Shown here one piece after another: positions 55,728-64,000 of a stretch of DNA of 64,000 nt (its first letter is position 1; each line of letters opens with the position of its first letter). The notes below the pieces were generated by a model. That model saw nothing but the letters and a program-made list of their open reading frames with translations, was not told the DNA's origin and did not search any database. The stretch is from Rhizobium aethiopicum (GTDB lineage: Bacteria > Pseudomonadota > Alphaproteobacteria > Rhizobiales > Rhizobiaceae), in the NCBI RefSeq assembly GCF_014197535.1, contig NZ_JACIFV010000004.1, positions 186,001 through 250,000 of the forward strand, in the 5' to 3' direction. Both the position numbers and the translations under genes were made by a program.

Positions 55728-57653
55728 ATGCGTTTCACTATCAAACTGAAATTGGGTCTCGCTTTCGGGATCATGACGCTGCTGTTGATCGGCATTGCAG
55801 TTTACGGAAGCTTCAGCCTCGGCACATTGAACGAGGCGAGCGGCAACATGATCGACGGCCCGATGCGCCGGCTGGAACTGGCGCTGAACGCCAACATCGC
55901 CGAAGTTAACGCCATTCGGGCTCAAAAGAACGCGCTGCTTTCCACCGATCCGGACACGGCCGCCGGTTTCTACAGAGAGGCCGATCAGAATCTGCAGGCC
56001 ATGTTCGACGCTGTCGACGCCGGCTTGGCCATCGCCTCTCCGGAAGGCAAGCCGCATTGGGAGAAGTTGCGGAGCGTTGGCGGGAAATTCCGCGAGAAGT
56101 CTGCCGAGCTGCAGCAAGTCGATGTCAGGGGTGACAAGGCAGGCGCGCTGGCGCTTTCACTTGGCGATCTCCGGGCGATGACCGGCGACATGGGCGACGC
56201 GATTGCCGCCCTTGCCGAGATTCAGCGCAAAGGCATGCAAGCGACCGATCAATCGAACAGCGATCTCTACAACTCGACCAAGCTCATCCTCACCGCGGCA
56301 TCCGGGATCGCCGTGCTCGTGGCGCTCGGCGCCGCATTGTGGATCACGCTCGGCATCAACAATGGTCTGAGGAAGATCATGAGCGTCGCAAACGCCGTGG
56401 CAATCGGCGATCTTAATCAGAAGGTCGACGTCAGGACCAACGACGAAATCAAGGATCTCATCGATACGGTCAACACCATGACCGCCAATCTGCGCGCGAC
56501 AGCCGCCCTTGCCGACCAGATCTCTATGGGTGATCTGACCACCGATGCCAAGCCGCTCTCGGACAAGGACACGCTCGGGATTGCGATGCAGAGCATGATT
56601 TCCAACCTCAGGACTACGGCGGGGATTGCCAACCAGATCGCCAATGGCGATCTCACCGTGTCTCCGAAGCCGCTCTCCGACAAGGATGCACTGGGCCTTG
56701 CCCTGGAGCAGATGGTCGAGCGGTTGCGCGGTGTGGTTGCGGACGCGATTTCGGCCGCCGAGAACGTCTCCTCCGGCAGCCAGCAGCTCTCGGCAAGTTC
56801 CGAGCAGGTCTCGCAGGGGGCTACCGAGCAGGCGGCTTCGGCCGAAGAAGCTTCCGCTTCGATGGAGGAGATGGCCTCCAACATCAAGCAGAATGCCGAC
56901 AATGCCGCCCAGACGGAAAAGATCGCGCGTCAATCCGCCAAGGATGCGGAAGCCAGCGGCGAAGCCGTCTCCCGCGCGGTCGATGCCATGCGCACGATCG
57001 CCCAGAAGATTAGCATCGTGCAGGAAATCGCCCGTCAGACCGATCTGCTTGCCCTCAACGCGGCGGTGGAAGCCGCTCGTGCGGGTGAACACGGCAAGGG
57101 TTTCGCGGTCGTCGCCTCGGAGGTGCGCAAGCTGGCCGAACGCAGCCAGTCAGCCGCCGCCGAAATCAGTTCGATGTCGAGCGATACCGTGACGGCCGCC
57201 CAAGAAGCTGGCGAGATGCTCGGCCGCCTGGTGCCCGACATTCGCAAGACGGCGGAGCTGGTTTCCGAGATCAGCGCCGCCTGCCGCGAGCAGGATATCG
57301 GCGCATCTCAGATCAACGAAGCGATCCAGCAGCTCGACAAGGTAACGCAGCAGAATGCCGGCGCTTCGGAGCAGATGTCGGCAACGTCGGAAGAACTTGC
57401 CTCGCAGGCGGAAGAACTGCAGACGTCGATCGCCTTCTTCAAGGTCGATATGGCGGGTGGGCATCGTGAACGGGCGCCGGCCACCAGGATGACAGTTCGC
57501 AATCCCACTCCCGCTGCGGCCCGAAAGCAGACCGCCAAGAAGCCGGCCGGCGGCAGCGTCGCCGCTCAGCAGGCGCGCGTGAAGGGCTTCGCTCTCGATC
57601 TCTCCATGGGCGGTCCCGATGAGGGGGACGCCGAATTCAAGGAAAGCGCCTGA
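55728..57653 (+). CDS. Methyl-accepting chemotaxis protein, second copy with extra HAMP-like repeats
   Basis: A 641-residue receptor starting at ATG 55728 (GGGG before it). The longer frame from 55623 is not supported. TM1 is about 10-32 and TM2 about 190-210. Between TM2 and the signalling domain lie a HAMP and two further HAMP-like repeats marked by [20 protein letters not shown] and [20 protein letters not shown], i.e. a poly-HAMP linker absent from the first copy. The signalling domain is nearly identical to the first copy, and the tail [18 protein letters not shown] then KESA matches it too. It ends 2 bases before the second cheW. Ligand unknown. Confidence 0.95.
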   Translation: MRFTIKLKLGLAFGIMTLLLIGIAVYGSFSLGTLNEASGNMIDGPMRRLELALNANIAEVNAIRAQKNALLSTDPDTAAGFYREADQNLQAMFDAVDAGLAIASPEGKPHWEKLRSVGGKFREKSAELQQVDVRGDKAGALALSLGDLRAMTGDMGDAIAALAEIQRKGMQATDQSNSDLYNSTKLILTAASGIAVLVALGAALWITLGINNGLRKIMSVANAVAIGDLNQKVDVRTNDEIKDLIDTVNTMTANLRATAALADQISMGDLTTDAKPLSDKDTLGIAMQSMISNLRTTAGIANQIANGDLTVSPKPLSDKDALGLALEQMVERLRGVVADAISAAENVSSGSQQLSASSEQVSQGATEQAASAEEASASMEEMASNIKQNADNAAQTEKIARQSAKDAEASGEAVSRAVDAMRTIAQKISIVQEIARQTDLLALNAAVEAARAGEHGKGFAVVASEVRKLAERSQSAAAEISSMSSDTVTAAQEAGEMLGRLVPDIRKTAELVSEISAACREQDIGASQINEAIQQLDKVTQQNAGASEQMSATSEELASQAEELQTSIAFFKVDMAGGHRERAPATRMTVRNPTPAAARKQTAKKPAGGSVAAQQARVKGFALDLSMGGPDEGDAEFKESA

Positions 57654-57655
57654 TC

Positions 57656-58132
57656 ATGGCTGCGACATCTCTGGAAGCGCAATTCGTGACCTTCAGCCTC
57701 GGCGACGAAATTTTCGCCGTGCCGGTCGAGGTCGTGCGGGAAATCCTCGACTATGCGGAAGCGTTCAAGATTCCGAATGGTCCAGACTATCTGCTCGGAC
57801 TGCGCGACGTGCGCGGGCAGGGCGTGCCGACGATCGATCTTCGATTGAAGCTCGGCATGACGAAGACCGTGCCGACGCCGCATACGCGGGTGCTCGTCCT
57901 CGACGTGCCGATGGAAAACCGGCTGCTCACTCTCGGCCTCGTCGCCGATCGCGTCTTCGAGGTCACGCCGTTCCGGCGTGACCAGATCGAGGCGGCACCC
58001 GATATCGGCGTGCGCTGGCGCTCGGACTATATTGCAGGTGTCGTTCGCCGGGAAAACGGCTTCGTCGTCATTATCGATCTCGCGCGGCTTTTGTCGCGCG
58101 AGGACGCCTCGGCTCTGCAATCGGCGGCCTGA
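57656..58132 (+). CDS. cheW: Chemotaxis coupling protein CheW (second)
   Basis: A 158-residue CheW. FVTFSLGDEIFAVPVEVVREIL near residue 10, GLRDVRGQGVPTIDLRLKLGM near 50, and VVRRENGFVVIIDLARLL near 125 match the family. It begins 2 bases after the second mcp, so it is translationally coupled to it. It differs clearly from the first CheW in sequence, so the pair is not a recent duplicate. Two adaptors in one operon may allow two classes of receptor array. Confidence 0.93.
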   Translation: MAATSLEAQFVTFSLGDEIFAVPVEVVREILDYAEAFKIPNGPDYLLGLRDVRGQGVPTIDLRLKLGMTKTVPTPHTRVLVLDVPMENRLLTLGLVADRVFEVTPFRRDQIEAAPDIGVRWRSDYIAGVVRRENGFVVIIDLARLLSREDASALQSAA

Positions 58133-58159
58133 CCCTGCATTAACGGAGTACTGCGTTCC

Positions 58160-59017
58160 ATGAGTGTGGCAGCAATGGCGGAAACCCAATTGCCGGGCGA
58201 CCGGATCAGCAAGCGCAATTTCGACAAGCTTGCCCGGTTCATCTACGATTATAGCGGCATCAAGATGCCGCCGACCAAGCTGACGATGCTCGAAGGGCGG
58301 CTGCGACGCCGCCTTCGTGCGACCAATCATTCGAGCTTCGACGATTATTGCGACTTCCTGTTCGATCATGATGGGCTTGCCCAGGAAACCGTCTACCTGA
58401 TCGACGTGGTGACGACCAACAAGACCGACTTTTTCCGGGAAGCCAAGCATTTCGACTACCTGCAGACCGTGGCGTTGCCGGCGATCGCCAATAGCGGCGT
58501 GCGCACCATCCGCACCTGGAGCTCGGCCTGTTCTACGGGGGCCGAACCCTATACGATGGCGATGGTCCTGGCGGAATTCGCGGAAGGCCGCAATGACGTT
58601 TCCTATAGCGTGCTGGCCACCGATCTTTCCACCGACGTGCTGCAGACGGCGCGCCGCGGCATCTATCCGGAAGACCTGATTGCGCCCGTGCCGCGCGACC
58701 TGCAGCGCAAATATGTGCTGGTCGCCAAGCAGCCGGGCCGCAAGGAGGTGCGCATAAGCCCGAAGCTGCGCAGCAGGGTGGGGTTTGCACGGATGAACCT
58801 GATGGACGACAAATATCAGGTTGGCGACTTGATGAACGTCATCTTCTGCCGCAACGTGCTGATCTACTTCGACAAGCAGACTCAGGCGGGCGTGCTCAAC
58901 CGCCTCTGCAATTGCCTGGCGAAGGGCGGCTACATGTTCATCGGCCACTCCGAGTCGATCACCGGTTTTGACCTGCCGCTGAAACAGGTTTCGAACACGG
59001 TGTTTCAGCGTATCTAG
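58160..59017 (+). CDS. cheR: Chemotaxis protein methyltransferase CheR
   Basis: A 285-residue SAM-dependent enzyme that methylates MCP glutamates. The N-terminal helical domain (about 10-90, [20 protein letters not shown]) is followed by the Rossmann-like methyltransferase domain with the SAM motif [20 protein letters not shown] near residue 115 and [14 protein letters not shown] near 233. There is no TPR extension. It lies between cheW2 (27 bases) and cheB (8 bases). Confidence 0.95.
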   Translation: MSVAAMAETQLPGDRISKRNFDKLARFIYDYSGIKMPPTKLTMLEGRLRRRLRATNHSSFDDYCDFLFDHDGLAQETVYLIDVVTTNKTDFFREAKHFDYLQTVALPAIANSGVRTIRTWSSACSTGAEPYTMAMVLAEFAEGRNDVSYSVLATDLSTDVLQTARRGIYPEDLIAPVPRDLQRKYVLVAKQPGRKEVRISPKLRSRVGFARMNLMDDKYQVGDLMNVIFCRNVLIYFDKQTQAGVLNRLCNCLAKGGYMFIGHSESITGFDLPLKQVSNTVFQRI

Positions 59018-59025
59018 AGGCGTTT

Positions 59026-60123
59026 ATGCGCAAGAAAATCCGCGTTCTCATCATCGATGATTCTGCCAGCGTCCGGCAGACGCTGGCCCATGTGCTGGAG
59101 CAGGATCCCGATATCGAGATCATGGCGGTGGCGTCCGATCCTTTCGTGGCGGCGCGCAGGCTGCTGGACGAGGTTCCCGATGTCATCACGCTCGACGTGG
59201 AGATGCCGCGCATGGACGGCATCACCTTCCTGCGCAAGCTGATGGCGCAGCGGCCGATCCCGGTCGTGATGTGCTCGTCGCTGACGGAGGCGGGTTCGGA
59301 AACGCTGATTCAGGCGTTGGAGGCGGGCGCCGTCGACGTCATCCTGAAATCGAAGATCGGCGCCGCCGACAGCCTTGCCGACGACGCCATGCGCATTCGC
59401 GAAGTCGTCAAGAGCGCCTCGCAGGCGCGACTTTCCATCGTGCGCCGCGCCGCGGGAACCATTCGTTCCGCTTCCGCCGAAGGGCCGGCCAAGAAGCTGA
59501 CGGCTGATGCCATGCTGCCGCCGCCGACGGGGCGGGCGATGGCGAAGACGACGGAGATGGTCGTCTGCGTCGGCGCCTCTACCGGCGGCACCGAGGCACT
59601 GCGCGAATTCCTGGAGGAACTGCCGGCCAATGCGCCCGGCATGGTGATCGTCCAGCATATGCCGGAGAAATTCACTGCCGCCTTCGCCAAACGCCTGAAC
59701 GGGCTCTGCGAGGTCGAGGTCAAGGAAGCCGTTGACGGCGATCCGGTGCTGCGCGGCCACGTGCTGATCGCGCCCGGCGACAGGCACATGCTGCTCGAGC
59801 GCCAGGGTGCGCGCTATCATGTGAGCGTGAAGACCGGGCCGCTGGTCTCCCGCCACCGGCCTTCCGTCGATGTGCTCTTCCGTTCGGCGGCGCGTTCGGC
59901 CGGCTCGAACGCCATGGGGATCATCATGACGGGTATGGGCGACGACGGTGCGCGCGGCATGCTGGAGATGCATGAAGCCGGCGCCTATACGGTGGCCCAG
60001 GACGAGGCGAGTTCGGTTGTCTTCGGCATGCCGAAGGAGGCGATTGCCAAAGGCGGGGTCGACCGCATTCTGCCGCTCGATCAAATCGCCCGCGAAGTCC
60101 TAATAACGCAACAGAAGTTCTGA
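59026..60123 (+). CDS. cheB: Chemotaxis methylesterase CheB
   Basis: A 365-residue receiver plus methylesterase. The receiver has D57 in [12 protein letters not shown] and [20 protein letters not shown]. The C-terminal domain (about 180-365) has the Ser in [11 protein letters not shown], His in [16 protein letters not shown] and Asp in [19 protein letters not shown], the full catalytic triad. It demethylates and deamidates MCPs. It is the last gene of the operon, 8 bases after cheR. No CheD is in the window. Confidence 0.95.
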   Translation: MRKKIRVLIIDDSASVRQTLAHVLEQDPDIEIMAVASDPFVAARRLLDEVPDVITLDVEMPRMDGITFLRKLMAQRPIPVVMCSSLTEAGSETLIQALEAGAVDVILKSKIGAADSLADDAMRIREVVKSASQARLSIVRRAAGTIRSASAEGPAKKLTADAMLPPPTGRAMAKTTEMVVCVGASTGGTEALREFLEELPANAPGMVIVQHMPEKFTAAFAKRLNGLCEVEVKEAVDGDPVLRGHVLIAPGDRHMLLERQGARYHVSVKTGPLVSRHRPSVDVLFRSAARSAGSNAMGIIMTGMGDDGARGMLEMHEAGAYTVAQDEASSVVFGMPKEAIAKGGVDRILPLDQIAREVLITQQKF

Positions 60124-60322
60124 GGCCGGTTTCAGTTCGGATGGCAAATAAGGGCGGCCCTTTTCAGGCCCGCGGGCAGCCATGCGTGCCTCCCCTTGAA
60201 ATTTCCGCGATTTTGTGGTCTTGAGGCCGCCAATCTTTGCAGCGCTGCCTGTCATGCATGTTCAGGGACATTTCCCGCCCCTGGCAGCGCGCGTCCCGTA
60301 TCAGTCCCAAGGAAATGCGCCG

Positions 60323-61123
60323 ATGGCCCGTTCAGCTCTTCTCAATGTCATGGTTCAGGCTGCCCTCAAGGCAGGAAAATCGCTGGGGCGCGATTTCGGC
60401 GAAGTTCAGAACCTGCAGGTTTCGGTGAAGGGACCGGGCGATTTCGTTTCCGCCGCCGACCGCAAGGCCGAAAAGATCGTCAGGGAAGAGCTGATGAAGG
60501 CGCGGCCGACCTATGGCTTCCTCGGCGAGGAAAGCGAAGAGATCAAGGGCACCGACGGCGCGCATCGCTGGATCGTCGACCCGCTCGACGGCACGACGAA
60601 CTTCCTGCACGGCATCCCGGCCTTCGCCGTTTCGATTGCGCTCGAGCGCAATGGCGAGATCGTTGCCGCCGTCGTCTTCAATCCGGCGACCGACGAACTT
60701 TATACTGCCGAGCGCGGCGGCGGCGCCTTCCTCAATGACCGGCGCCTGCGCGTCGCTGCGCGCCGCGTGCTGTCGGATTGCGTCATCGGCTGCGGCGTGC
60801 CCGCGCTCGGCAAGCGCAATCACGGCAAGTTCCTGGTCGAACTGCGCCACGTGATGGGCGAAGTGGCCGGCATCCGCCGCCTGGGCGCGCCGACCCTCGA
60901 TCTCGCCCACGTCGCCGCCGGACGTTTCGACGGCTTCTGGGAGGCGGAGCTTGCGCCCTGGGACATGGCAGCCGGTATCCTGCTCATCCGCGAGGCCGGC
61001 GGCTTCGCCACCGATTGGGATGGCGGCACGGCCATTCTGGAGGGCGGCGCGATCGTCGCCGGCAACGAACACGTCCACAAGGCGCTGATCGAGGTCATCA
61101 AGCGGCCGATTCCCGCCAAGTGA
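60323..61123 (+). CDS. suhB: Inositol monophosphatase family protein
   Basis: A 266-residue Mg-dependent phosphatase from ATG 60323 (AAGGAAA before it); the upstream in-frame extension is not convincing. Metal-binding motifs are GEESEE near residue 71, WIVDPLDGTTNFLHG near 85 and WDMAAGILLIREAGG near 210. SuhB-type proteins hydrolyse inositol 1-phosphate and in E. coli also bind RNA polymerase. It is not obviously co-transcribed with cheB, which ends about 200 bases upstream. The gene symbol is by family; a bona fide inositol role is not proven. Confidence 0.88.
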   Translation: MARSALLNVMVQAALKAGKSLGRDFGEVQNLQVSVKGPGDFVSAADRKAEKIVREELMKARPTYGFLGEESEEIKGTDGAHRWIVDPLDGTTNFLHGIPAFAVSIALERNGEIVAAVVFNPATDELYTAERGGGAFLNDRRLRVAARRVLSDCVIGCGVPALGKRNHGKFLVELRHVMGEVAGIRRLGAPTLDLAHVAAGRFDGFWEAELAPWDMAAGILLIREAGGFATDWDGGTAILEGGAIVAGNEHVHKALIEVIKRPIPAK

Positions 61124-61211
61124 GCCTATGAAAAACCGGCTGTTGTAAAGTCACGGTTTTCGCCTCGGCATACTTCAATTCGGCACAATGTTGCTCTAGT
61201 CTCCGCCAGCA

Positions 61212-62339
61212 ATGAGTTCGGAGGCTGCTGAACCTATGGAAAATGTGAATGTGGCGGAGATCGGCTCCACCGAAAAGAGGGCCGGCGGTTATACCTACAG
61301 GCTCTCGAGCCCCATGCCCTTCCTCTGGACGATGCTGCTTTTCCTCGTCATTGTCGGGTTCATTGCCGCCATCCTCTTTCGGCAGACGCAGACCGCCTTC
61401 ATGCATAATCCGGGCCTCAACGGCCTGATCCTCGGCGTTCTCGCAGTCGGAATCGTGCTTGTTTTCAATCACGTGCTGGCGCTTCGACCCGAAGTGCGCT
61501 GGTTCAATTCCTTCCGCGCTGCCGGCAGCGCGGATAAGGTCAACCGTAACCCGCGGCTGCTTGCGCCGATGCGGGCGCTGATCGGCAGCCGCAAGGCGTC
61601 GGTGGCGCTGTCGACGACCGCGCTGCGTTCGATTCTCGACTCGATCGCCACCCGCCTCGACGAATCGCGTGACGTTTCGCGCTACCTGATCGGCCTCCTG
61701 GTCTTCCTCGGCCTGCTCGGCACGTTCTGGGGTCTCATCGGCACGATCGGCTCGATCAGCGCCGTCATCCAATCGCTCGATCCCGGCTCGAACGGCACGG
61801 GAGACGTGCTCTCGGCGCTGAAAGAGGGACTTTCCATGCCGCTTTCCGGCATGGGGCAGGCCTTCTCGTCGTCGCTGCTCGGCCTCTCCGGTTCGCTCAT
61901 TCTCGGCTTCCTCGACCTGCAGGCAGGTCGCGCGCAGAATCGCTTCTATACGGAGCTGGAAAACTGGCTCTCCTCGGTCACCGATGTCGGCTCCGATCTT
62001 GCGCCGGCGCTCGACGCCGTTGCCGGGTCTTCCTCGGACGACATGCGCGCACTCTCCGAGTATCTGCGCAAGGTCTCCGAAGAAGGCGGTGTCGGCAACC
62101 AGCGCTCTGTCGCCGCCATGGCAAGCCTTGCCGAAGGTATTCAGGGTCTGGTCAAGAATATGCGCAACGAGCAGCAGATGCTGCGTGACTGGATCGAGGC
62201 ACAGCAGGACGAGGCGAAGGCAATGCGCCGCACGCTCGACCGGCTGGCCGAGCGCATCGGCCTGCAGGAGCGGGGCGGCGAGCGGACCGAGCGCCTGCGC
62301 GAGCGCACGAGTCATGCAGAAAAGAGCGAGGGCAAGTAA
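61212..62339 (+). CDS. ExbB/TolQ/MotA-type proton channel protein
   Basis: A 375-residue inner membrane protein from ATG 61212 (a second ATG 24 bases in is possible). Hydrophobic segments are about residues 36-56, 68-90, 159-183 and 215-236. The MotA_ExbB signature LLGTFWGLIGTIGSISAVIQ lies in TM3 and GMGQAFSSSLLGLSGSLILG in TM4. About 135 C-terminal residues are soluble and coiled-coil-like. It overlaps in function with the OmpA-like gene 3 bases downstream, a stator-like pair. No flagellar, Ton or Tol genes are nearby. The force-coupling partner is unknown. Confidence 0.88.
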   Translation: MSSEAAEPMENVNVAEIGSTEKRAGGYTYRLSSPMPFLWTMLLFLVIVGFIAAILFRQTQTAFMHNPGLNGLILGVLAVGIVLVFNHVLALRPEVRWFNSFRAAGSADKVNRNPRLLAPMRALIGSRKASVALSTTALRSILDSIATRLDESRDVSRYLIGLLVFLGLLGTFWGLIGTIGSISAVIQSLDPGSNGTGDVLSALKEGLSMPLSGMGQAFSSSLLGLSGSLILGFLDLQAGRAQNRFYTELENWLSSVTDVGSDLAPALDAVAGSSSDDMRALSEYLRKVSEEGGVGNQRSVAAMASLAEGIQGLVKNMRNEQQMLRDWIEAQQDEAKAMRRTLDRLAERIGLQERGGERTERLRERTSHAEKSEGK

Positions 62340-62342
62340 GCC

Positions 62343-63374
62343 ATGGCACTTGCCCGCAACCGCCGCCGCGAACGCACGGTGGATTACTGGCCGGGCTTCG
62401 TCGATGCGCTGTCGACGCTGCTCATTTCGATCATGTTCCTGCTGACGGTTTTCGTCGTCGGGCAGTTCATCCTCAGCCGCGAAATCACCGGACGCGACGA
62501 GGTGCTCAATCGCCTCAATAGCCAGATCAATGAGCTGACGCAGCTTCTGGCGCTCGAAAAGGGCAGCAACCAGGATCTCCAGGATTCGGTCGCCAATCTG
62601 CAAGCCTCGCTCGCGACTGCCGAAGGCGACCGCTCGCGGCTTCAGGCGCTGCTGAACGCCGGCTCGGGCGGCCAGGATGCGGCTCAGAAGCGGATCGGCG
62701 CGATGACGCAGGAGCTCGACGAGCAGAAGCAGGTGAGCGAACGGGCGCTGAGCCAGGTCGAACTCTTGAATCAGCAGATCGCCGCACTCCGCAGCCAGAT
62801 CGCCGCGGTCGAAGCGGCGCTGCAGGCATCCGAGGAGAAGGACCGGGTCTCGCAGACCAAGATCGCCGATCTCGGCAGTCGCCTCAACGTGGCGCTGGCC
62901 GCGCGCGTGCAGGAACTGAACCGTTACCGTTCCGACTTCTTCGGCCGGTTGCGTGAAATCCTGTCAGATCGCGAGAATATCCGCATCGTCGGCGACCGGT
63001 TCGTCTTCCAGTCGGAAGTGCTGTTTCCCTCGGGAGGCGCCGATCTCAATCCGGACGGGCAGACGGAGATGGCGAAGCTCGCCGCCGCTCTTCTCGATCT
63101 CGCCAAGGAAATTCCCCCGGAGATCAACTGGGTGCTGCGCGTCGACGGCCATACCGACAATGTGCCGCTCGCCGGGACCGGCCGCTATCGCGACAACTGG
63201 GAACTCTCCTCAGAGCGCGCGATTTCGGTCGTCAAGTTCCTGATCGGCAAGGGCGTGCCGGCCGACCGGCTGGTTGCCGCCGGCTTCGGAGAGTTCCAGC
63301 CGATCGCGCCGGGCGATACGCCGGATGCGCGCGCCACCAACCGCCGCATCGAGCTGAAGCTGACGGAGAAATGA
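62343..63374 (+). CDS. OmpA/MotB-like protein with peptidoglycan-binding domain
   Basis: A 343-residue protein with one N-terminal membrane helix (about 22-44), preceded by a conserved-position Asp (D21 in YWPGFVDALSTLLISI) that resembles the proton-carrying Asp of MotB/ExbD. A long coiled coil follows (about 50-200, NSQINELTQLLALEKGSNQD). The C-terminal OmpA domain (about 220-343) has the peptidoglycan-binding RVDGHTDNVPL and ATNRRIELKL motifs. It begins 3 bases after the ExbB-like gene. Together they look like a proton-driven complex anchored to the cell wall. Function unknown. Confidence 0.88.
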   Translation: MALARNRRRERTVDYWPGFVDALSTLLISIMFLLTVFVVGQFILSREITGRDEVLNRLNSQINELTQLLALEKGSNQDLQDSVANLQASLATAEGDRSRLQALLNAGSGGQDAAQKRIGAMTQELDEQKQVSERALSQVELLNQQIAALRSQIAAVEAALQASEEKDRVSQTKIADLGSRLNVALAARVQELNRYRSDFFGRLREILSDRENIRIVGDRFVFQSEVLFPSGGADLNPDGQTEMAKLAAALLDLAKEIPPEINWVLRVDGHTDNVPLAGTGRYRDNWELSSERAISVVKFLIGKGVPADRLVAAGFGEFQPIAPGDTPDARATNRRIELKLTEK

Positions 63375-64000
63375 TCAACCTGGCGAGGCTTGGCGCACCT
63401 GCTCCAGTCGGCTGGCGAGGAAGTCGCGCACGGCGGGACTGTCGCTGAGGCCGATCGCCGTCAGGTAGGCGTCGGCCGCGGCAGCATCGTCGCCGGCTCG
63501 TGCCAGAAGAAAGGCACGTACAGCCCAGTAGGGCTGATAGGCTATGACCGCGCGCGGATCGACCTTGTCGAGCAGGGTCAGGCCCTCGGCGGGGCTTAAA
63601 GCCCGGCCAATCACCGCCGCTTGGGCGACGCGCGCGCCGAGCGTCGGCTTCATCGTCAGCAACGCGGCATAGAGCGTCGTTAGCGCCTGCCAGTCGGTCG
63701 TTCCCGAGACGCGGCGCGCCGCATGCACCGATTGAATCGCTGCCTGGCACTGATAGGGGCCGAAACGGTTGAAGCTCCCTGCCTTGCGCAGCAGCGCGTT
63801 CGCCTCCGCGATCATGGTGGCGTCCCAGCCGGCCGGGTCCTGCTCGTCGAGCGGTACATAGCGACCGGCGCTGTCACGCCGGGCGCTCCGGCGGGCTTCG
63901 CAGTAAAGCATCAGCGAGACGAGGCCAATCGCTTCCGGTTCATCCGGCAGCACCGTCAGAAGCGCCCGTCCGAGCCAGATCGCTTCGCCGGCAAGCGAAT
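63375..64000 (-). CDS. ECF RNA polymerase sigma factor, C-terminal part (5' end outside window)
   Basis: The frame is open through the window edge and ends at a TGA complementary to 63375-63377, directly abutting the stop of the OmpA-like gene. The visible residues match the C-terminal extension (DUF6596/SnoaL-less, TPR-like) of SigJ/YlaC-like ECF sigma factors: LAGEAIWLGRALLTVLPDEP, then EAIGLVSLMLYCEARRSAR, DEQDPAGWDATMIAEANALL and GPYQCQAAIQSVHAARR. The core sigma2 and sigma4 domains are upstream, outside the window. Regulation and target are unknown. Confidence 0.85.
   Translation of the reverse strand, partial: SLAGEAIWLGRALLTVLPDEPEAIGLVSLMLYCEARRSARRDSAGRYVPLDEQDPAGWDATMIAEANALLRKAGSFNRFGPYQCQAAIQSVHAARRVSGTTDWQALTTLYAALLTMKPTLGARVAQAAVIGRALSPAEGLTLLDKVDPRAVIAYQPYWAVRAFLLARAGDDAAAADAYLTAIGLSDSPAVRDFLASRLEQVRQASPG

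Noticed and set aside
55458..56117. Minus-strand gene between the two mcp genes
   Set aside because: It overlaps the start of the second mcp in the opposite frame and shows no domain pattern.
61132..61160. Terminator AAAACCG/CGGTTTT after the inositol monophosphatase gene
   Set aside because: The stem is 7 bases with a 15-base loop and lacks a proper U-tract; too weak to list.
61212..63374. Zorya-type antiphage system based on the ExbB/MotA plus OmpA pair
   Set aside because: ZorC, ZorD or ZorE-like genes are absent on both sides; the neighbours are an inositol monophosphatase and an ECF sigma factor. The pair alone is not enough.

Overview
The window is a gene-dense, GC-rich, alphaproteobacterial chromosomal segment that looks like Rhizobium (R. 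leguminosarum/R. etli group). The basis is gene content: Omp10-type lipoprotein, homospermidine synthase, DUF2312/GapR, DUF1244, DUF1036, DUF459, DUF882, a rhizobial intergenic palindromic repeat, and a chemosensory cluster with rhizobial-style MCPs. The assignment is inference from recognised families, not from a database search. No phage, transposase, integrase, CRISPR array, rRNA or tRNA was seen.

Layout. 1-8.6 kb: the end of a LysR regulator, a convergent threonine aldolase, then gltB and gltD (NADPH glutamate synthase) with a long leader, a strong hairpin between the two genes and a terminator. 8.7-17.3 kb: envelope genes, namely an acidic hypothetical protein, a DUF459 SGNH-like protein that lacks catalytic residues, a lytic transglycosylase, galU, a beta-barrel outer membrane protein, kdsD (KDO synthesis) and an NfeD/SPFH pair. 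17.4-25 kb: hemH, a 5'-nucleotidase with a LysM tail, an Omp10-like lipoprotein, homospermidine synthase and a pabB-pabC-yciI operon. 25-31 kb: a palindromic repeat, an M3 oligopeptidase, a sigma-54 activator and a DUF882 peptidase-like protein. 31-38.8 kb: GapR-like DUF2312, DUF1244, N-formylglutamate amidohydrolase, DUF1036-pykA, a LysE exporter, a tautomerase-cupin-DUF4865 operon facing a LysR gene across a perfect dyad, and a serine/threonine dehydratase. 38.9-48.3 kb: gamma-glutamyltransferase, an alpha/beta hydrolase, a TPR protein, rpmJ (not listed by size-limited ORF calling), purE-purK, two small YdcH-type genes, ArsR and TauE genes, a divergent ThiE-like protein and a Sel1-repeat protein.

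48.4-60.1 kb is the most interesting part: a complete chemosensory operon STAS-cheY-cheA-cheW-mcp-mcp-cheW-cheR-cheB. A large soluble protein is transcribed divergently from it. It carries a degenerate MCP signalling tip and a CheZ-like D-x-T-x-Q motif. No CheC, CheX, CheD or CheZ is visible in the window, so this protein is the best candidate for the missing termination or adaptor function. The two MCPs have nearly identical cytoplasmic halves but different sensor and HAMP regions.

60.3-64 kb: an inositol monophosphatase-family gene, an ExbB/MotA-like channel plus OmpA/MotB-like partner (a stator-like pair without flagellar or defence neighbours), and the C-terminal part of an ECF sigma factor running off the window. 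Start codons were chosen by Shine-Dalgarno sites, signal peptides, family alignment and stop/start overlaps. Where several starts are possible this is stated.
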